Shown here one piece after another: positions 13,401 through 22,377 of a stretch of 64,000 bases of DNA. Positions within the stretch are counted from its first letter, which is position 1. Every line of letters begins with the position of its first letter. This DNA comes from Xiphias gladius (lineage: Eukaryota > Chordata > Actinopteri > Istiophoriformes > Xiphiidae), in contig NC_053413.1 in NCBI RefSeq assembly GCF_016859285.1, forward strand, positions 19,887,501 through 19,951,500, in the 5' to 3' direction. Made by a program: the position numbers and the translations under genes. The notes under the pieces were generated by a model, which was given only the letters and a program-made list of their open reading frames with translations, did no database searches and was not told where the DNA came from.

Positions 13401-13796
13401 GGAGGAAAAAAAAAAGAGGAGTCAAGACAATATCACCTCATGTCCCGGGCAGCAAGGTTGTGCCAGTGGCATGACAGACCAGATGGCAACCTGCTGTGCA
13501 AACCTCTTAGGTGAGCTTTCGGCTGTGTCGCTTGCCGACCCAGAGGGCTCCAAGTGCTCGTGTTGTCCTGGCAACCTCCGCCGCTCGATCCCCCAGAGCA
13601 GCTGTTCCTGACCATCCCCCCGTCGCTGCGACCTCTTCCCTTCCCGCCGTCTCCTAGGTGACTTGGTTGGGTTCTCCCTGTGTTTGGAGGGCCTGGCTGA
13701 CTCTGACAGCTGACCAGGGGGGCCTGAGGGTTGCACCATACCCCTGTCCAGTACTGCCAGGGTCCCCGAGGATGGACCTGTGTCAGAATTCTCCAT
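4276..13796 (-). CDS. nadk: NAD kinase, cytosolic type (11 coding exons, 494 aa)
   Basis: Phosphorylates NAD+ with ATP to give NADP+, the cell's source of cytosolic NADP(H). Coding exons, in transcript order: 13504-13796, 13311-13394, 12451-12580, 11157-11265, 10132-10217, 9387-9489, 9032-9210, 5632-5731, 5300-5457, 4536-4618, 4276-4435. All phases join and total 1485 nt, stop included. Visible family motifs: GGDGT at about residues 221-225 (exon 5), LNE at 330-332, and STPTGSTAY at 366-374. The core from [14 protein letters not shown] to [14 protein letters not shown] aligns block by block with remembered human NADK (446 aa); it is not the mitochondrial NADK2 type. The first exon is unlike the human N-terminus. 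The gene is head-to-head with gpr160. Only the first donor site is uncertain; the phase-2 choice keeps the frame. Confidence 0.93.
4536..4618 (-). CDS. nadk: nadk coding exon 10
   Basis: Acceptor AAAACAG, donor ACTC|GTAAAG. Encodes [20 protein letters not shown]... to QHGD, matching human [18 protein letters not shown]. Confidence 0.95.
5300..5457 (-). CDS. nadk: nadk coding exon 9
   Basis: Acceptor CTGCAG, donor CATG|GTATTA. Encodes the most conserved stretch of the family: [19 protein letters not shown], then [14 protein letters not shown]. Confidence 0.97.
5632..5731 (-). CDS. nadk: nadk coding exon 8
   Basis: Acceptor TTCACAG, donor GACG|GTAAGG. Encodes [20 protein letters not shown] and onward. 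NE is the conserved acidic motif of NAD kinases that contacts the substrate. Confidence 0.96.
7066..7103. repeat. (GT)n microsatellite
   Basis: Uninterrupted GT dinucleotides in nadk intron 7. Confidence 0.95.
7356..7485. repeat. Compound CA/CG microsatellite, 130 bp
   Basis: CA repeat interrupted at intervals by CG steps (ACACGCACAC). Alternating purine-pyrimidine throughout. Confidence 0.95.
7790..8300. repeat. Degenerate pyrimidine-biased repeat region
   Basis: Recurring short words TTTCAG, CAACTGACA and ACTGACATTTT appear at irregular spacing on a C/T-rich plus strand. It looks like a decayed minisatellite; the unit length cannot be fixed by eye. Confidence 0.4.
9032..9210 (-). CDS. nadk: nadk coding exon 7
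   Basis: Acceptor TTTTCAG, donor ACAG|GTGAGG. Encodes [19 protein letters not shown], then a Gln/Pro-rich loop ([18 protein letters not shown]) that is the variable insert of animal NADKs, and ends in LQLQ. Confidence 0.92.
9387..9489 (-). CDS. nadk: nadk coding exon 6
   Basis: Acceptor CTGTAG, donor GAAG|GTAGAG. Encodes [20 protein letters not shown]..., identical to human over that block. Confidence 0.95.
10132..10217 (-). CDS. nadk: nadk coding exon 5 (GGDGT motif)
   Basis: Acceptor CTTGCAG, donor CCAG|GTAATA. Encodes [20 protein letters not shown] and onward. GGDGT is the conserved NAD kinase catalytic/nucleotide-binding motif, whose Asp is the catalytic base in the family. Confidence 0.96.
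10970..11080. mobile_element. Fragment of CAGTGGTG-ended hAT-like element (family B)
   Basis: AAGTAAAACTGTGTACTTAA and the closing TTACTTGTTCCTCCACTGG resemble the end of the intact element at 62371-62842. The other end is missing. Confidence 0.45.
11157..11265 (-). CDS. nadk: nadk coding exon 4
   Basis: Acceptor TATCAG, donor GGAGG|GTGAGA. Encodes [12 protein letters not shown]...[15 protein letters not shown], matching the human segment before the nucleotide-binding motif. Confidence 0.94.
12451..12580 (-). CDS. nadk: nadk coding exon 3
   Basis: Acceptor CTTCCAG, donor GGAG|GTACAG. Encodes [20 protein letters not shown] through [11 protein letters not shown], nearly the human sequence, at the entry to the kinase domain. 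Confidence 0.95.
13311..13394 (-). CDS. nadk: nadk coding exon 2
   Basis: Acceptor CTCACAG, donor AT|GTAAGC. Encodes [19 protein letters not shown]..., matching the human SLHGPCPVTTFGPKAC block just before the kinase core. Confidence 0.88.
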
Positions 13797-13797
13797 T
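13504..13797 (-). CDS. nadk: nadk coding exon 1 (start codon, divergent N-terminus)
   Basis: The start is ATG at 13796-13794, one base after a 3' splice site (GCTTCCTCGCAG), so 5' UTR exons lie upstream and the ATG 15 bases further up belongs to the intron. It encodes about 97 residues beginning [17 protein letters not shown], then a basic run ([13 protein letters not shown]) and an acidic/serine tail ([12 protein letters not shown]). It does not resemble the human NADK N-terminus. The donor is weak: AAGAG|GTTTGC at 13504 gives the phase 2 that exon 2 needs, but other phase-2 GT sites exist in the exon. Confidence 0.7.
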
Positions 13798-14497
13798 CTG
13801 CGAGGAAGCAATACAGAAACATCTATCGAAGACTTTTAACCAATTTAAGGAAAAGAAACAATCTATGGGATGAGTCTATAAATAACTGAAAATCCTTAAG
13901 TAGCACTGAAAAAGATCAGTCAGATTAGTTCAGTAGTCAGATACCAGACAATTAAGTGCCAACTATTAGACTAATTATATAATAATAAATAATTTATAAA
14001 GCTAAAATGCAAAATATTCTCTGGTTCCAGCATCTGTTGGTCGCAAAAAAACAGCATTTTGAAGAAATCTCCTTGAGCTCCAGAAAATTATACTCAGCCT
14101 TTTTCATTATTTTCTGACATTTTATGATCAGAAAATAAAGTAATAGTTTATTTGTCAAAGTAAGTAATAGTCACAGTAGTGTAAATTAAATTATAAGTCG
14201 CAAATGAGTGCTGACAGAATCAAATGACAAAAGATGGGCAAATCAAAGAAATAAATAAAAACAACCTTTATCCATTTCACATAATATAATTAGATACTTT
14301 TCTGGCTCTTAGTGAGCATGTTTAATCCATTACTTAAGGTTCAGGATGGGGTGTGTATTTGTCATCTTGGGGGTTTTATAGTGTAAATATTTAACCAAGA
14401 TGAATTAATCACTAAAGCAATTACTTTCAGTCCTACAGCAAACAGGCTATATTGATTTGATTATACAGCATTTTACAAAACAATGAAATTCAAAAAA

Positions 14498-14745
14498 GGG
14501 CTGCATTTAATGATAATTTTCGCTATCAATGAATCTGTCGATTATGTTCTTGATTAAGCAATTAGTCATTTGGTCTATAAAACATTAGAAAATTACCAAA
14601 AAAAGTTACCATCACAGAAGACTAAAGAAACCAGAAAATATTCACATTTAAGAAACTGAAACCAGTGAATCTGACTCAAAATGACTGATTATCAAAATAA
14701 TCGCTGATTAACGGTTTCTGTCGATCAACTTATTGTTGCAGCTGT
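14498..14745 (+). mobile_element. GCTGCAAC-ended MITE copy (family A)
   Basis: Starts GGGCTGCATTTAATGATAAT and ends TTATTGTTGCAGCTGT, so both ends carry the family's inverted repeat in degraded form. The interior has the family words AAACCAGAAAATATTCACAT and GATTATCAAAATAATCG. Confidence 0.75.
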
Positions 14746-14802
14746 ACACTCAAATTTGAATTGAACTAATAAATCTAACTTAAATACATCAGTGACCTGA
14801 CC

Positions 14803-14925
14803 CACAGTCAGTAATCAGTTAATTAGGTACATCTAGCTAAAACTAATGCAGCCTAATTCAACCGCCCTAAAATAAATCCTCCTTCATGAAGGTTATAATT
14901 TTCAGTTTTTATTAAAACTGTGTTA
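14803..14925 (-). mobile_element. Family C repeat copy (CTTCATGAAGG core)
   Basis: Contains TTAGGTACATCTAGCTAAAA, TAATGCAGCCTAATTCAAC, and AAATCCTCCTTCATGAAGG followed by TTATAATTTTCAG. The same blocks occur inverted at 15.3, 16.9 and 19.3 kb. Confidence 0.65.
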
Positions 14926-15214
14926 AAGACTTGCTGATTCAACTTTATGGTCATTTCCAAGGATTCAAGATTCAAGATTCCTTGTCACTGCACAGAGTAC
15001 AATGAAATTGAGTTGCAATCCAGATGCTGCATTCACCCATGACAAACTAAAGTACTTTAAAGTGCAAAATATATAGATAAAATATAAAATGTATATTTCC
15101 TGTAACCTACAGAACAATAAGATACAAATGTAAAAAAAAATGTAAAAATTGCATGTCGTTAGTGGTGCGGTTGAATTGTATGTCTCTTGTTAGTCAGCCT
15201 TCCTTCACTGATTT

Positions 15215-15425
15215 GAATGGGGTGGACAAAATATTAGAAACACCCGTTAGTATAACACAATTCAACATCACCACAAACTGCAGCCTCCAAAATGAGCATA
15301 GTTTAACATAAACTGAACATTGTAACCTTTAATGAAGGTAGGATTTATTGCAAGGCTGTTGTATTAATCTGAATTAGTTTTAGCGAGTTATACTTTATAA
15401 ACTGATAAAATAACTGTATATCGAG
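15215..15425 (+). mobile_element. Family C repeat copy with GGGTGGACAAAATA left end
   Basis: Begins ATGGGGTGGACAAAATATTA, then AACTGAACATTGTAACC and AATGAAGGTAGGATTTATTG, and closes with ATTAGTTTTAGCGAGTTATA. It shares its order of blocks with 16670-16960. Confidence 0.65.
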
Positions 15426-15659
15426 CCAAGGTCTGCGACATTATATTTAGCATTATATTAACAACAGCTGGCTGAAAAGTTAAAAAAAAATTAATGCTGA
15501 GATCATGGTTTCTTTCTTGTAATGTTCAACAGTGATCTTGAGTGAGATAAGTTTTGTAACACATTACTCGTGGGTAAGAAGCAGCTAAATGACAGAGAAA
15601 AGACTGAATAACAGAAGTGAGTTCATCTTTCAGTCAGTCTCAGATCTAAAAACCGTTCA

Positions 15660-16080
15660 TTTGTTGACAGCTAACGTTACCTAGCAATAGCTAAGCAGCT
15701 AACCGCTCCGAATTCAGTCAAACTTAACGAAACTAGGCCTTACTGTGTCACAAAGACGCAAACATGCTCATATCGATACTAGACATTGCCGAATATGTGT
15801 CTAAGGTCAGACGCTGCCATCAAAGTTTAAAAACTGAACTATTACGAGACCGTACGTGACCGGGGGAGGTGATGTTTCCGCTGAGACGGTTCGGGGACGT
15901 CTCTGTGAGCGGATCTCTGCGCAGGACTGGTGGTCGGCTAAACACCACAGCGCCACGTTTGATCCCGGTGGTCAGATGCAGAATTACACCCACAGTGTGC
16001 CCTGGAGGGTCCAGCGTGAAAGCAGGGGGGTGAAGAAGAGTCAGGGCAACACTGAGGTGCTAACGAAATGCTAGCCGGCT
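15660..16080 (-). promoter_or_regulatory. nadk: Probable nadk 5' exon and CpG-rich promoter region
   Basis: A local rise in GC and CpG (for example GACGGTTCGGGGACG) in otherwise AT-rich DNA, upstream of the nadk start. Minus-strand donors TAG|GTAACG (15681) and ACA|GTAAGG (15744) could each end a 5' UTR exon. Which is used, and the exact start site, cannot be read from the sequence. It may also drive gpr160 in the other direction. Confidence 0.5.
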
Positions 16081-16669
16081 CCAACTGGTACTAAAATGTA
16101 GGTGCAGGGGAGGAAAACAAGACTTTGGTCGGTTTAGGCCTCGTTCACACCAACATTCACTTTCCGTGTAAAAATGCAAGTCAAACGAATATACATACAT
16201 AAAAAAAATACATAGCAAAGTAACATTAAAAGTAGGAAAAACATATACTTTTAGAATAACTTTGTTGTAAATTAAAAGCAATGAAAAACAAGCAAAGTAG
16301 GTTAAAGCATGTTACTTTATTTAAGTACAGTAACAGAAGCAATACCTCAATGGAAAAATACTTCATATTTCATCACCAAAATGTGAGCTGTTCTCATCTT
16401 TAAAAAAAAAAAAAAATGAAATGACCAAGAGTATCGTGAAAGGTCTCGCACATAGTGATAAAGCCACAGTTCTTGCTATATTTTTTCTGTGTCAAGTAAG
16501 GAACACAAAGAAAACCGGAGGAGAGGTAGTATTCTTTCAGAATGAATTTCAACTGAATTATAAATACAACTGACAATTATTTCTTCAGTAATCAATTGAT
16601 TGTTCAGTGCATAAAATGTAAGACATTGTGAAAGACTACATTTTAACATAGCAGGTGTTCTGCTTAACT

Positions 16670-16960
16670 AACAGGTGTTCTATTATTTTGTCCACCCCAT
16701 TTACATCAATGAGGGTAGTCTAAATAACAGAAACTCCTCTTTGTATAACGTAGTACAGTTCAACAGCACCGCAAACTGTATCCCCCACAATGATCATACA
16801 GTTGAAGTGACACCTCTCTGAAACTGTAGCATAAACTGTAACATAAATTGGACATTATAACCTTCGTGAAGGAGGATTGTATTGCAGGGGTCTTCTATTA
16901 GACTGCATTAGTTTTAGCTAGGTGTACCTAATAAACTGTCAAGTGAGTGTATGTTTGACC
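16670..16960 (+). mobile_element. Family C repeat copy, full-looking
   Basis: Carries an inverted GTTCTATTATTTTGTCCACC end, then ACAGTTCAACAGCACCGCAA, ATTGGACATTATAACCTTCG, AAGGAGGATTGTATTGCAGG and TTAGCTAGGTGTACCTAATA. The GTCCACC end is inverted relative to the 15215 copy. Confidence 0.65.
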
Positions 16961-17261
16961 TACATTCTGATGGTTTTCAACACACTTTTGCATTAAGTTG
17001 AATACCAAGAATTTAGACTAACCAGAATGAAACTGGACTGAATACTCAGGGTTGGTTTTTTCTCTTTACAGGCACACCCTGAAACTGCAGCTTGTTTAAA
17101 CTTGTTTAAACATGACTCCATGTTGAAGTGACATAAATCCTGACAGCAGTATATCTCCACTTCCTTGTTTAGCTGTGATAAACGTGTTGCCTCACTGGCT
17201 TCCTACGTTCAAACCACACCTTCTAAACAAAAGCTTTTTGATAGTAAGGTGTCACTGAAGC

Positions 17262-17328
17262 TGGATCCAGAATAGTGGATAAACTCCAAGAGGAAACAGA
17301 GAAGCTGCAGATGACTGCGTTCGCACAG
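17262..17328 (+). other. gpr160: Possible 5' UTR exon of gpr160
   Basis: Sequence ending GTTCGCACAG|GTAATA forms a good plus-strand donor at 17329 between the nadk promoter and the gpr160 coding exon. There is no coding content and the 5' limit is arbitrary. Speculative; RNA reads would decide. Confidence 0.2.
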
Positions 17329-17869
17329 GTAATAAATCCAAAGGTAACTGCATCCTTGCGTGTGTTTTCTTAATACAGCGGGTCTTGTCTTGTTGAGTGT
17401 TGCGGTCAGTGTGTTGCAAAGATAAATGAATCTACTGGTGTTTCATTGCAGCACGAAAACATATGAACTCATTCGTTTTATTTATAAGTAATTACATAGA
17501 AGGAAATAGGAAAAACATAATGAGAAGTACTTACACCTCTGCTTAATGAATACATGCATGTGTATTTTTTGCTCAGTTCTCTCTCTGAAAATTCCACTCT
17601 AATAGTTCTAAATCTGAGACTTGGCTTTGTTGTGTTGATGTTTAGTCAATCTCAGCTTCCTGTTCAGCTGCCTGGGCTGCTGTTACCTGTTTGCTGATAA
17701 TAGAAAAGCAGAAGCAGCAGCAGAGGCAAAGGTGTAGTGCATTATGGCCTTGCATCAATCTTCATAAACTGTTTAGTAGTTTAATTTAATCTTTAATTTT
17801 AACAATTTTTGTATATTGTATTAAGCAAATGATATGTTTTGCCCATTTGTCAAATAATATAGTGCACAC

Positions 17870-17995
17870 AATATTTTCCTCTAATATATAGTGGAGTTAA
17901 AGTATAAAAGGACATTAGATGGAAAACTAAAGTACAAGTATATCAAAATTGTACTTACATACAGTACTTTAGTAAATGTACTTGTTCTTTTTCCC
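17870..17995. mobile_element. Fragment of family B hAT-like element
   Basis: AAAGTACAAGTATATCAAAA, TTGTACTTACATACAGTACT and TTAGTAAATGTACTTG match the right part of the intact element at 62371-62842. Confidence 0.6.
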
Positions 17996-18180
17996 CCACG
18001 GCGCTTAACTATTTTACTTTTTCTATTTTTTCTTCATTCATTTAAATCAGTGGTATACCCCAGAGAGCTGACATGATGGTATAATAGCTTTGTTTTTGAG
18101 CGTTTTCTCTCCTCCACCAGGAATAAAATCTGGTGTAAAATTTTGATAAATAGTTGTATTAATAACGATAACCTTTATCT

Positions 18181-18500
18181 ATACACTCAGTTGCCAGTAT
18201 ATTAGGTACACCTAGCTAAAACGAAGGACACAGCCCTCCAATAGTTAATGAGGTGGTTATTTATTTACAGAGTCATGCTCATAGAGTGGTGCAACATTTG
18301 TCAGACATGAACGTAACTTCTTACATATAACATTATAAAGAACTTCAACTTCTGTTCTCCCACAAGTACGCAAATGAAGGATATATTTCTGAAGACATGG
18401 GCCTGAAATCATCATGTAAAGAACAATAACACATGAAATGGACTTTGCCCTCATCAATAAATCCTCCTTCAAGAAGGTTATAATGTTCAATTCTTCTTAC
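18181..18500 (-). mobile_element. Family C repeat copy
   Basis: Begins ACACTCAGTTGCCAGTATAT, then TAGGTACACCTAGCTAAAAC. AATCCTCCTTCAAGAAGG and TTATAATGTTCAATTC occur near 18460-18495; the 200 bases between are less clear. Confidence 0.55.
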
Positions 18501-18770
18501 CTATGCAAAGGAGGTCATGCGATCGCGTGTGTCTGTGTATTGGTTCGTTTGTGGGTTTATTTGTCAGTAGGATTGAGCAAAAAGTTCAGAACCAACTTGC
18601 ACCGAACTTGGTGGAGGGATGGGGCATGGGCCAGAGAAGAACCTATTCAATTTTGGAGCAGATCTAGATCATTTACTATGAATTTGATTTTTTTTCTCTG
18701 AGGTCTGGTTTAAGTTGTTTGACACTGGCCTTGGCGGAACTATATGCGCTACTGAGTGCACTTCTAGTTC
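18501..18770 (+). mobile_element. Family D dispersed repeat (ACTTGGTGGAGG core)
   Basis: Contains TTGCACCGAACTTGGTGGAG, GGATGGGGCATGGGCCAGAG, GATCATTTACTATGAATTTG, and ends CTGAGTGCACTTCTAGTTC. A closely matching inverted copy lies at 30626-30730. Confidence 0.7.
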
Positions 18771-19244
18771 ATTATGTAGTGTTTTTGTTGTCTATTGTTG
18801 TTGGAATTTGTTTTTTGAAATAGCCCATATGGCTTTTGTCTGTATAATCTCTCTATAGTTCTATGAATATATAGTTTTGTTTTGGGTTTTAATGGGATTT
18901 AATGTTGATAAGTGACTTTGTGAGGTTTTCAGTGAGGCAAACCCGAGGACATCTCTGGTTATAGCCACTTTTTACACCCATTGGTAATAAGTTGAATGAC
19001 ACTCATTGTTGGTGAGAAGTTAAAAGGCTCCAGCTATGAAACTGAAGGACTGTTGCACATTGACGAAAGGCATAGCCAAAACATTTCCTGTTTTCATATG
19101 TAACAATCTAAACTAAATAAAAGGAATTATCTCATTGAGTTTGGCTTGCAAACCTTCTTTGTATGTTTATCTTTAATTTGGTTCTACACACCCCAGCTTC
19201 CCCTTTCTTTGTCTTTGGTTCAGCAAAAAAAAATGTTTAAGTTG

Positions 19245-19340
19245 AATCAAGACCTCTCTTGAACTGTTTCAACACAAACTGAACATTATAACCCTCATGA
19301 AGGTTGGATTTACTGCAGAGCTACTGTGTTAGACTCAAAT
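19245..19340 (+). mobile_element. Family C repeat fragment
   Basis: Contains AAACTGAACATTATAACCCT, CATGAAGGTTGGATTTACTG and CTACTGTGTTAGACTC, the core of the family in plus orientation. Confidence 0.6.
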
Positions 19341-20490
19341 ATGTAACATGCTAAATGTAAGATTATTAAAGGGTTTGAGACAAGCAGTAGAGTAAAGACA
19401 GGCAAGTCATAACAGAAAATTAACACAAAGCTGACAAAGGGAATCTATAAATGGGCAACACAAAAACTAATAAAACTAATAAAACATACACATACAAATA
19501 ATAAATAAACAGATAGATTATTTTTGTGTCTGAAAAACCTCTTCTACTTTTGCTCTCAGTTTGCAGCCAATTTTCCTATCAAATAAAGACAAAATTAACA
19601 AGAAAAAATTGAAATTGTAAATTGAAAGCTCATCCATGATCTTGGAAATAGCATTTGACAAAAATTATTACCGAAGTGACCTTGTGCTTAAATTATTTTT
19701 GTTAACAGCAGTATTCGAAGGTCAAGAATGTGGTTTCAATCTCAACTTTTAAAGCCAACATGGACAAAAAATCCTTAATCTGACTCCATCAGTTGATTAT
19801 TATTGTGAGATACGAACAAAAGCTCAGGAACAGCTACTAAATGGACCACAAAATGTGACGTTCTAAAAAATAATATTGTGTATTAAAAAATTGATGTATA
19901 TCTTTTTTTTAAAAGAAAAATGTGTGGCTTTTATAAACTGCTCTTCAAAGCTCCATTTACCCAGAATAAAATACAAAGGAAATGAACTATTTGACCTGGC
20001 AGATGTAAGACCAGTTGAAAATTAGTTGCCAAATAAACAACGGTTTGGAAAAGCAGAAGTTAAACATTTTTGATGAAATTCAACTTGATTTGTTTTCCGG
20101 TCATAGGCAAGTAATAATACTGAGGAAGTTTAACCCCCCTTGACTAAGAGCACTCCCAAATGCTCGACTCATCTTTTGCTTGAATTTGCTTAATTCAGCT
20201 ACCTTGACCTCCAAACGCCCAGATGACACACTGGAGTTTTCTGCTGTAAGCATTAACTAGAAAAAGATTTAAAAAATGAAAACAAGAACTATGGGAAACT
20301 ATTTCCATGCAGGCACAAGAAATAGTTAGATAAGGTAAGAGCAGTTAAAAAAAAAAAAAAAAAAAGTGTTGTTTTTTTAAAATTTTTACGTTAATTTTTG
20401 TTTGTAATTATTTTTTATTTTCTGACAGTTTAAGCTTCGGAAATCTGGCTGTGTTTAAACTCACTGAGGCAGAAGCACTGGGTTTAGACT

Positions 20491-20827
20491 AGAGCTGCAA
20501 CAATTAGTCAATTAATCAAATAGTCGCTCGACAGAAAATTATTTTTTGATAATTATTTTGATAATCAAACAATAATTTAATAACTTCTTTAAGCAAAACC
20601 AAATATTTGCTTGATCCATCCAAAATTGAGGATTTGTTGTATTTCTTCATTGTACATGACACTAAGCTGAACATTTTTGGGTTTTGGACAATTGGTCGAA
20701 CAGAACAAAACATCTGAAGCCAGTAGTTTTGGCTGTTGGAAATTATTACTGTAATTTTTCACTATTTTATGACATTCTATGGACAAAACAATGAATCAAT
20801 TAGTTGAAAAAATAATTGCAGCTCTAG
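20491..20827. mobile_element. Complete family A MITE with inverted ends and 8-bp target duplication
   Basis: Starts AGAGCTGCAACAATTAGTCA and ends AATTGCAGCTCTAG, so the ends are inverted repeats of at least 10 bp. The element is flanked on both sides by TTTAGACT (20483-20490 and 20828-20835). An 8-bp duplication with such ends is typical of hAT-superfamily insertions. At 337 bp it has no transposase frame and is non-autonomous. Confidence 0.85.
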
Positions 20828-21248
20828 TTTAGACTGTGAGGTTTGTTGTGGAACATATTTCAATGAGCGGCTTAATATGGGATCCTACAGTTTTGGTAAT
20901 TTCACATGAGAAGTTATGGTTTTCGGGGTTTTTGTCTGTGTCTTCTCACTGGTTTGAAGGTTAAATTAAAACATTTTAAACTTAAATTCCAGACTTTTTA
21001 ACGCCAAATAGAACGACACAATCAAATGAGCCAAAGTATGAAAGTACGAAGGAAAACCAGACGGGACGATATGACCTAGAATTATTCATTGTCATATCAC
21101 TTTTTTTCTGTGTTTTCAAGCAGTATGTAGCACTTATTCCTAAAGATATAATCACATTAACATGAGATCCTAAAAACAGCAAGATTTGAAATTAAGTTTT
21201 TTTAGTGGTTTTAAAACTTTAAATTAAAAATACTGTCCCCCCCCACCC

Positions 21249-21272
21249 CAGCAGCAGCAGCAGCAGCAGCAG
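21249..21272 (+). repeat. (CAG)8 at the predicted gpr160 splice acceptor
   Basis: Follows a poly-C tract (CCCCCCCCACCCC), giving a polypyrimidine-CAG acceptor followed by seven more CAGs. Any of these AGs could serve as the 3' splice site. It lies 67 bases before the start codon. Confidence 0.8.
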
Positions 21273-21339
21273 AGTCTCCATAATGGTCCCCAGTCGCTAG
21301 TACACTCCTAGTGAAAAACTCTCCGAGGAAAAAACCACC

Positions 21340-22248
21340 ATGAACATCTCCATCCCTGGCATCCTGCTCGGTCTGGGAGCGAAATGTCTGCTCAGCTGGG
21401 CCCTGGTGTTTCTCCAGAGGAACCACATCTGCAGAAGCTTTGTGGGGGTTTTCAGCGTGTCCCTGGCTGTCGTAGACACAGCGCTGACCCTCACCTTCAC
21501 CACCATTTACATAGACAGCGATGGACACGTCTTCCTCTTGGACTTGCAGCTGACCAGATACCACACATGTTTGCTGGCTCAAATCTTTGGACAAGTCTAC
21601 AGTGCTCTGCAGTGGCCTGTTGTGGTCGTGGCTAGTTTGGACCATCTCTGCACCATGTCTCTGCAACCTTCCGCCTGCGGGGCAAAATGGATCGTCCACT
21701 CAGTTGTAACCGTCCTCATGTGGTACCTCGCCGCTCTCTATGTCTTCCTGCTGTCTGACTTCATTCCCGTCTTGGAAGACGTGCCTCACCACCAGATGCA
21801 CCAGTGCTGGGTCTTCCACACCACTCAGATCTCTCAGATTGCCATGCTGCTCTTCTTGGTTCTGGGCTGCGCGGCGTTGCATGCTGTCTGCAGCACACGA
21901 TTATTAAAAAATCCTCCTCTGAGAGGCCAAAGTACAGACCACAGTAGAACTCACTCCAGGACAAATGTTGCTGGCCAAGCCCTGCGTATATTTCTGGACA
22001 CCTGGGCCCTTTTCCTGATTCTTCTGGCCGTGCTCCTCCTGGTGCCCATGGAAATACCCGCTTACCTGGGTCTGAATGTTGCCTGGCTCTGCCTCGTCAA
22101 CAGCTTTCTGATAGCAGTCCTTTTCTGTGTGGTCTGTCCAACCTCGCAGTTAGCAAATGGCTCGGCAGCAGTTCCTCCTGACAGCTTCTGTGAGTGGAGG
22201 CTAAATTTAGCTTGGGAGCAGAGGACCGAACATGACTGCACAAAGTAA
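21340..22248 (+). CDS. gpr160: Probable G-protein coupled receptor 160
   Basis: An orphan seven-transmembrane receptor of the plasma membrane, 302 residues on one exon. The start has a strong context (ACCACCATG) and the preceding AGs suggest a spliced 5' UTR. Hydrophobic segments lie at about residues 5-26, 34-56, 77-104, 115-138, 160-187, 214-236 and 244-266. The signature match to remembered human GPR160 (338 aa) is the TM6-TM7 region: human has IPAYIEMNIPWLYFVNSFLIA, here IPAYLGLNVAWLCLVNSFLIA reads with the same spacing. As in GPR160, the TM3 DRY motif is absent (SLDHLC in its place) and TM7 has NSFLIA rather than NPxxY. Cysteines near residues 82 and 156 could form the usual extracellular disulphide. 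Its position beside skil agrees with human 3q26. Ligand unknown from sequence. Confidence 0.85.
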   Translation: MNISIPGILLGLGAKCLLSWALVFLQRNHICRSFVGVFSVSLAVVDTALTLTFTTIYIDSDGHVFLLDLQLTRYHTCLLAQIFGQVYSALQWPVVVVASLDHLCTMSLQPSACGAKWIVHSVVTVLMWYLAALYVFLLSDFIPVLEDVPHHQMHQCWVFHTTQISQIAMLLFLVLGCAALHAVCSTRLLKNPPLRGQSTDHSRTHSRTNVAGQALRIFLDTWALFLILLAVLLLVPMEIPAYLGLNVAWLCLVNSFLIAVLFCVVCPTSQLANGSAAVPPDSFCEWRLNLAWEQRTEHDCTK

Positions 22249-22377
22249 TTTATTGTAGAACAAATGTTAGGCGAAATTTAATTAGATGATGAAACATGAA
22301 TGTCTTGTAGTGAGAAAATAATTTGTACTGGAGAAGTTTTTTTTTTTTTTTTCATAGCAGTGTGGCTCTTTGGCCCA

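Larger units (their letters stand above)
13798..15659 (-). other. nadk: nadk 5' intron sequence rich in repeats
   Basis: Between the presumed 5' UTR exon and coding exon 1. It carries family A copies (13995-14150 and 14498-14745) and family C copies (14803-14925 and 15215-15425). No coding exon was found. Confidence 0.5.
16961..21246. other. nadk-gpr160 divergent interval
   Basis: Apart from the repeats listed (families A-D) and a possible non-coding gpr160 exon near 17.3 kb, I see no gene in this interval. It is AT-rich with poly-A/T runs (for example 20346-20367) and small, unremarkable open frames. Confidence 0.5.
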
